Assembly: GCA_937915915.1 (NCBI GenBank)
Contig: CALGGN010000075.1
Span: 1 to 11,368, forward strand
DNA: 11,368 bases
Source: an uncultured Selenomonas sp.
GTDB taxonomy: Bacteria > Bacillota > Negativicutes > Selenomonadales > Selenomonadaceae
Reading direction: 5' to 3'
Under the pieces are notes generated by a model. The model made no database searches. It had not been told where the DNA came from and worked only from the letters and a program-made list of their open reading frames with translations. Position numbers and translations under genes: made by a program. Shown piece by piece: positions 7,986-11,368 of this stretch (its first letter is position 1; each line of letters begins with the position of its first letter).

Positions 7986-8183
7986 GTGATATTCTAGTCT
8001 ATGGGATATAATTCACACATAGTAATACGATAATCTATGATTATAATTCATGGAAGCAATATCAGATGGCTATAGATGCCGCAATACCAGATATGTCAAG
8101 TATTGAACTGATATTGGATTCTGGGATTCGGGACTATGTGGAATGCAAATTCGAGTGATTTCGGCAATGTAGTTTGGACGATG
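7986..8183 (+). other. AT-rich spacer with a possible gene remnant and candidate -10 boxes
   Basis: The spacer is visibly more AT-rich than the flanking genes. A frame is open without an ATG from 8012 to 8158 (48 codons, TGA at 8156-8158); its product includes KQYQMAIDAAIPDM and ends RDYVECKFE, which looks protein-like, but it has no good ribosome site. The only internal starts are the ATG at 8066 (30 residues) and one at 8096. I do not recognise a family and treat it as a remnant or chance frame. TATAAT occurs at 8007-8012 and 8042-8047, either of which could drive the downstream CoA-transferase, but neither has a convincing -35 box. A long 5' leader would result. Confidence 0.35.
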
Positions 8184-8197
8184 AGGGAGGACTATTC

Positions 8198-9697
8198 ATG
8201 ATTGACATTCTCGACCGGGTACGCAACAAATCGCTGCAGGGAAAAATTGTATCAGCTGAGGAGGCTGCCGCTTTCATCAAGCCGGGTATGACGCTCGCTA
8301 CCAGCGGGTTCACGGCTTCCGCCTATCCAAAGGCCGTGCCGATGGCATTGGCAGAGCGGATGAAAAAGGATCCGTTCACGGTCAATCTCTGGACAGGCGC
8401 ATCCACGGGCCCTGAACTGGATGATGTGCTGGCTTCTGTGCATGGCATCAAGCAGCGCTTGCCGTATCAGACGGACAAGGCGCTGCGGGATGACATCAAT
8501 GATGGGCATGTCAACTATCTGGATCTGCATCTTTCCGAATCCGCACAGCTGAGCCGTGTGGGGTATCTTGGCAAGATTGACGTGGCGATTGTGGAAGCGT
8601 GCGCAATCACGGAGGAAGGCAATATCATCCCGACCACTTCCTTGGGGAATGCGGCTTCCTACGTGCAGACGGCAGACACAGTGATCGTAGAGGTCAACAC
8701 GACGCAGCCCTTGGAACTCGAGGGGATGCATGATGTCTACATCCCGATGGATCCTCCCAATCGTCTGCCGATTCCCATCGTGAAGGCGAATGACCGCATC
8801 GGCACGAATTACATTCCCTGTACGCCGGAAAAGATCAAGTTCATTGTCCCCTGCGATATCAAGGATCACACGCGGGATCTTTCCCCCATTGACGAAAACT
8901 CGAAGAAGATGGCGGCATTCACGCTGGATGTGCTGAATGCCGAGATCAAGGCAGGCCGTATGCCGAAGAACCTGCTGCCGCTGCAGTCCGGCGTGGGCAA
9001 CGTGGCAAATGCTGTGCTGGCTGGCTTCGTTGATTCTGATATGACGGATCTCACGGTTTATACCGAAGTCATCCAGGATGCCATGCTGGATCTCATTGAT
9101 GCGGGCAAGCTGAACTTTGCATCCGGCACGGCTTTCTCGCCGTCTCCTGCCGGCATGGAGCGCTTCTACAAAGATGTTGCGAAATACAAAAAGTACCTGC
9201 TGCTGCGTCCGGAGGAAATCTCCAATTCGCCGGAGGTGGTGCATCGTCTGGGTGTCATCGCGATGAACACGGCCCTTGAGGTCGATATCTATGGCAATGT
9301 GAACTCCACGCATGTGGCAGGCTCCAAGATGATGAACGGCATCGGCGGCAGCGGCGATTTTGCGCGGAATGCGTTCCTCACCATTTTCTATACCCCTTCC
9401 ATTGCAAAGGGCGGCGCGATTTCCTCGATCGTTCCGATGTGCTCCCATGTGGATCACGGCGCAAACGATGTGGATCTCATCATTTCCGAGCAGGGCATTG
9501 CGGATCTCCGCGGCAAGGCACCTCGCGAAAAGGCACTGGAAATCATCAATCACTGCGTGCATCCAGACTATAAGCCGCTGCTGCTTGACTATTATAACCG
9601 TGCCCTTGAGGCCACGCATCATGCGAACACGCCGCACCTCATGGAGGAGGCGCTTTCCTTCCACGCGAAGTTCCTCAAGACCGGCTCTATGAAATAA
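8198..9697 (+). CDS. scpC: Succinate CoA-transferase (propionyl-CoA:succinate type, acetyl-CoA hydrolase/transferase family)
   Basis: This cytoplasmic class I CoA-transferase moves CoA between an acyl-CoA (propionyl- or acetyl-CoA) and succinate through a glutamyl-CoA intermediate. The 499-residue length and collinear motifs match the ScpC/YgfH subgroup: SGFTASAYPKAVP near the N-terminus, PYQTDKALRDDIN, NYLDLHLSE, LPLQSGVGNVANAV, the likely catalytic Glu290 in TEVIQD, NSTHVAG, GIGGSGDF (381-388), VPMCSHVDH and SEQGIADLRG. The ATG at 8198 is chosen because GAGGGAGGA (8184-8192) precedes it at good spacing; an in-frame TTG at 8174 lacks a ribosome site. With a methylmalonyl-CoA mutase gene 144 bases downstream, it fits the succinate/propionate branch of fermentation. 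Acyl preference (propionate versus acetate) cannot be read from sequence. Confidence 0.93.
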   Translation: MIDILDRVRNKSLQGKIVSAEEAAAFIKPGMTLATSGFTASAYPKAVPMALAERMKKDPFTVNLWTGASTGPELDDVLASVHGIKQRLPYQTDKALRDDINDGHVNYLDLHLSESAQLSRVGYLGKIDVAIVEACAITEEGNIIPTTSLGNAASYVQTADTVIVEVNTTQPLELEGMHDVYIPMDPPNRLPIPIVKANDRIGTNYIPCTPEKIKFIVPCDIKDHTRDLSPIDENSKKMAAFTLDVLNAEIKAGRMPKNLLPLQSGVGNVANAVLAGFVDSDMTDLTVYTEVIQDAMLDLIDAGKLNFASGTAFSPSPAGMERFYKDVAKYKKYLLLRPEEISNSPEVVHRLGVIAMNTALEVDIYGNVNSTHVAGSKMMNGIGGSGDFARNAFLTIFYTPSIAKGGAISSIVPMCSHVDHGANDVDLIISEQGIADLRGKAPREKALEIINHCVHPDYKPLLLDYYNRALEATHHANTPHLMEEALSFHAKFLKTGSMK

Positions 9698-9700
9698 CTT

Positions 9701-9777
9701 GAAAATAACTTGTAGAAAGCATGAGGCTGAGCAGGGAACTGAAGGAAAATAAGTTATTTTTCGACAGCTCCCGCCTC
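9701..9777. repeat. Nested inverted repeats between scpC and the mutase gene
   Basis: An outer hairpin pairs GAGGC (9723-9727) with GCCTC (9773-9777) and GGGAACTG (9734-9741) with CAGCTCCC (9765-9772, one mismatch). Inside it AAAATAA (9746-9752) faces TTATTTT (9754-9760). The same TTATTTT side can instead pair with an upstream copy, AAAATAACTT (9702-9711) with AAGTTATTTT (9751-9760), giving a second fold ending in a T run. The two folds are mutually exclusive. It could be a weak terminator/attenuator, an mRNA-processing site or an old repeat; no clear GC-rich terminator is present. Confidence 0.5.
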
Positions 9778-9841
9778 GGAACATCATGTGAGAGGCTGCA
9801 AAAGCAGCGGATAAAAACTGAATGAAACAGGAGGATTCGTT

Positions 9842-11368
9842 ATGAGCAATGAAAAAATCCAGGAAGAGCTTGCCAAGTATCAGGCAAGCGTCGAGAAGGC
9901 AATTGCGCGTTTTCCGGAGCGTGAGCATCTGCCGGAACAGCGCCTTTACACGCCGCTGGACATCAAGGACACGGACTATGCGGATGAGATCAGCTTCCCG
10001 GGCGTGTATCCCTACACGCGCGGCGTGCAGCCGACCATGTACCGCGGCCGTTTCTGGACGATGCGCATGTACGCGGGCTTCTCTACGGCGGAGGAATCCA
10101 ACAAGCGTTATCGCTATCTGATCGAGTCCGGCGCGACGGGGCTTTCCTGCGCATTCGACCTTCCGACGCAGATCGGCTATGATTCCACGGACCCGATTTC
10201 CGAGGGCGAGGTCGGCAAGGTCGGCGTGGCCATCGACTCCCTGGCCGACATGGAGCAACTGTTTGACGGTATACCGCTGGATAAGGTTTCCACCTCCATG
10301 ACGATCAACGGGCCTGCTGCAGTATTGCTGGCCATGTATGTGGCTGTTGCGGAGAAGCAGGGCGTAAAGCCGGAAGAGGTCCGCGCCTCGTTCGACTTCA
10401 GCCCGCTGCACCGCCTCACCGTGAAGGGCAACTTCTGCGAGGATAAAGCCTTCGGCTTCCTGGCAGAGGCCGTGAAGGCCGTCGCAGACTTCCCGAAGAT
10501 CAAGGTCATCAATGTCCAGGCCTACGACTTCAACAGCGCCGGCAGCAGCCTCGTGCAGGAACTCGCCTTCGCCGTAGCCATCGGCAACGAGTACATCGCC
10601 CGTCTTACCGAACTGGGGCTTGACGCCAAGGAAGTGGCCTGCCGCATCAAGTTCACCTTCGGCATCAGCTCCAACTACTTTATGGAGATCGCCAAGTTCC
10701 GCGCCGGCCGCGTGATCTGGGCCAATATCGTGAAGGCCTGGGGTGTGGATTGCGACTGCAAGATGCATGTCCACGCCGTCACCAGCCGCTGGAACCAGAC
10801 TGTCTATGACGCTTATGTCAATATGCTCCGCGGCACGACCGAGACGATGAGCGCCGCCATCGCCGGTGTCGACTCCATCGAAGTTGTCCCGTTTGACGAC
10901 GCCTTCCGTGCGCCGGGTGAATTCTCCAACCGCATCGCCCGCAACGTCCAGTCGGTCCTCAAGGAAGAATCTCACTTCAATAAGGTCGTCGATCCGGGTG
11001 CCGGTTCCTATTATATTGAAGAGCTCACCCAGTCGATCATCGACGCCGCCTGGAAGCTCTTCAAGGAAGTCGAGGAGAAAGGTGGCTACACCGAGGCCTT
11101 CAAAGCCGGCTTCGTACAGGAGCAGGTGAAAGCCGTCTCTGACAAGAAAGACAAACTCCTGGCCCAGCGCCGCGAGACCCTCCTGGGCACCAATCAGTTC
11201 CCGAACTTCCTCGAGAAGGCCGGCGAAGAGATCACCAAGGAGATCGTCACCCGCGACTGCGGTTGCTGCGAAGAGAAAGCCTGTGGCTGCGACGAGAAGA
11301 TGGCCGAACCGCTGCTCGCCTACCGCGGCGCCCAGCCGTTCGAGCAGATGCGTCTTGCAACTGACCGC
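9842..11368 (+). CDS. Methylmalonyl-CoA mutase family protein, MutB-like N-part fused to MutA-like C-part, 3' end outside the window
   Basis: Methylmalonyl-CoA mutase interconverts succinyl-CoA and (R)-methylmalonyl-CoA using adenosylcobalamin. AGGAGGA (9829-9835) precedes the ATG; 509 codons are present with no stop before the edge. Residues ~1-180 match the catalytic large subunit: YPYTRGVQPTMYRGR (56-70), MYAGFSTAEESN (76-87), FDLPTQIGYDS (105-115), SMTINGPAA (152-160). The large-subunit TIQNDILKE and GYH(M/I)xEAG (catalytic His) motifs should follow. Instead residues 181-509 read like the small subunit: NVQAYDFNSAG (224-234), VTSRWNQT (313-320), YVNMLRGTTE (325-334), DPGAGSYYIE (384-393), LLGTNQFPNF (447-456). 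Codon use changes at the same point. A five-cysteine patch lies at 473-483. The cobalamin-binding domain is not reached. If real, this protein is probably not an active mutase alone; a contig chimera is the main alternative. Family assignment is firm; the junction is inferred from remembered family motifs. Confidence 0.85.
   Translation, partial: MSNEKIQEELAKYQASVEKAIARFPEREHLPEQRLYTPLDIKDTDYADEISFPGVYPYTRGVQPTMYRGRFWTMRMYAGFSTAEESNKRYRYLIESGATGLSCAFDLPTQIGYDSTDPISEGEVGKVGVAIDSLADMEQLFDGIPLDKVSTSMTINGPAAVLLAMYVAVAEKQGVKPEEVRASFDFSPLHRLTVKGNFCEDKAFGFLAEAVKAVADFPKIKVINVQAYDFNSAGSSLVQELAFAVAIGNEYIARLTELGLDAKEVACRIKFTFGISSNYFMEIAKFRAGRVIWANIVKAWGVDCDCKMHVHAVTSRWNQTVYDAYVNMLRGTTETMSAAIAGVDSIEVVPFDDAFRAPGEFSNRIARNVQSVLKEESHFNKVVDPGAGSYYIEELTQSIIDAAWKLFKEVEEKGGYTEAFKAGFVQEQVKAVSDKKDKLLAQRRETLLGTNQFPNFLEKAGEEITKEIVTRDCGCCEEKACGCDEKMAEPLLAYRGAQPFEQMRLATDR

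Noticed and set aside
8252..10975. 907-codon open frame on the minus strand opposite scpC and the mutase gene
   Set aside because: It spans two strong + strand genes plus their spacer, has no recognisable domain and a composition rich in His, Arg and Leu expected from antisense reading of high-GC-third-position codons.

Overview
The window looks like a chromosomal segment of an anaerobic, diderm Firmicute of the Negativicutes, most likely a Selenomonas-like genus. This is inferred from three things: Firmicutes-style regulation (a T-box ahead of valS), an outer-membrane-type polysaccharide ligase/polymerase gene, and succinate-to-propionate genes (succinate CoA-transferase and methylmalonyl-CoA mutase). 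All credible genes lie on the + strand.

Layout: (1) 3-1424, the 3' part of a hybrid sensor histidine kinase with a C-terminal receiver. (2) 1444-1898, a regulatory stretch: a strong extended -10 promoter, a valine-type T-box leader with its terminator, then a roughly 160-nt imperfect palindromic repeat wedged between the terminator and the valS ribosome binding site. (3) 1899-7914, a compact probable operon of valS, folC and an O-antigen ligase/polymerase-family membrane protein, closed by a clean intrinsic terminator at 7948-7985. (4) 7986-8197, an AT-richer spacer with a possible gene remnant. (5) 8198-9697, a ScpC/YgfH-type succinate CoA-transferase. (6) 9701-9841, a spacer with nested inverted repeats. 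(7) 9842 to the window end, a methylmalonyl-CoA mutase family gene running off the edge.

The genes fall into two functional blocks. The valS block combines translation (ValRS), folate polyglutamylation (FolC) and cell-surface glycan assembly under one tRNA-Val-sensing leader. The scpC-mut block belongs to propionate fermentation: the mutase interconverts succinyl-CoA and methylmalonyl-CoA, and the CoA-transferase moves CoA between propionyl-CoA and succinate.

The most unusual observation is the last gene. Its first ~180 residues read as the catalytic large subunit (MutB), while residues ~181-509 read as the non-catalytic small subunit (MutA). Codon use changes abruptly at the same point (alanine GCC 4 of 16 before, 34 of 39 after). 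This is either a real recombinant gene or a chimeric contig, and it should be resolved before anything downstream of about 10380 is trusted. The second oddity is a ~240-residue coiled-coil plus acidic low-complexity insert between the last membrane helices of the O-antigen ligase-like protein.
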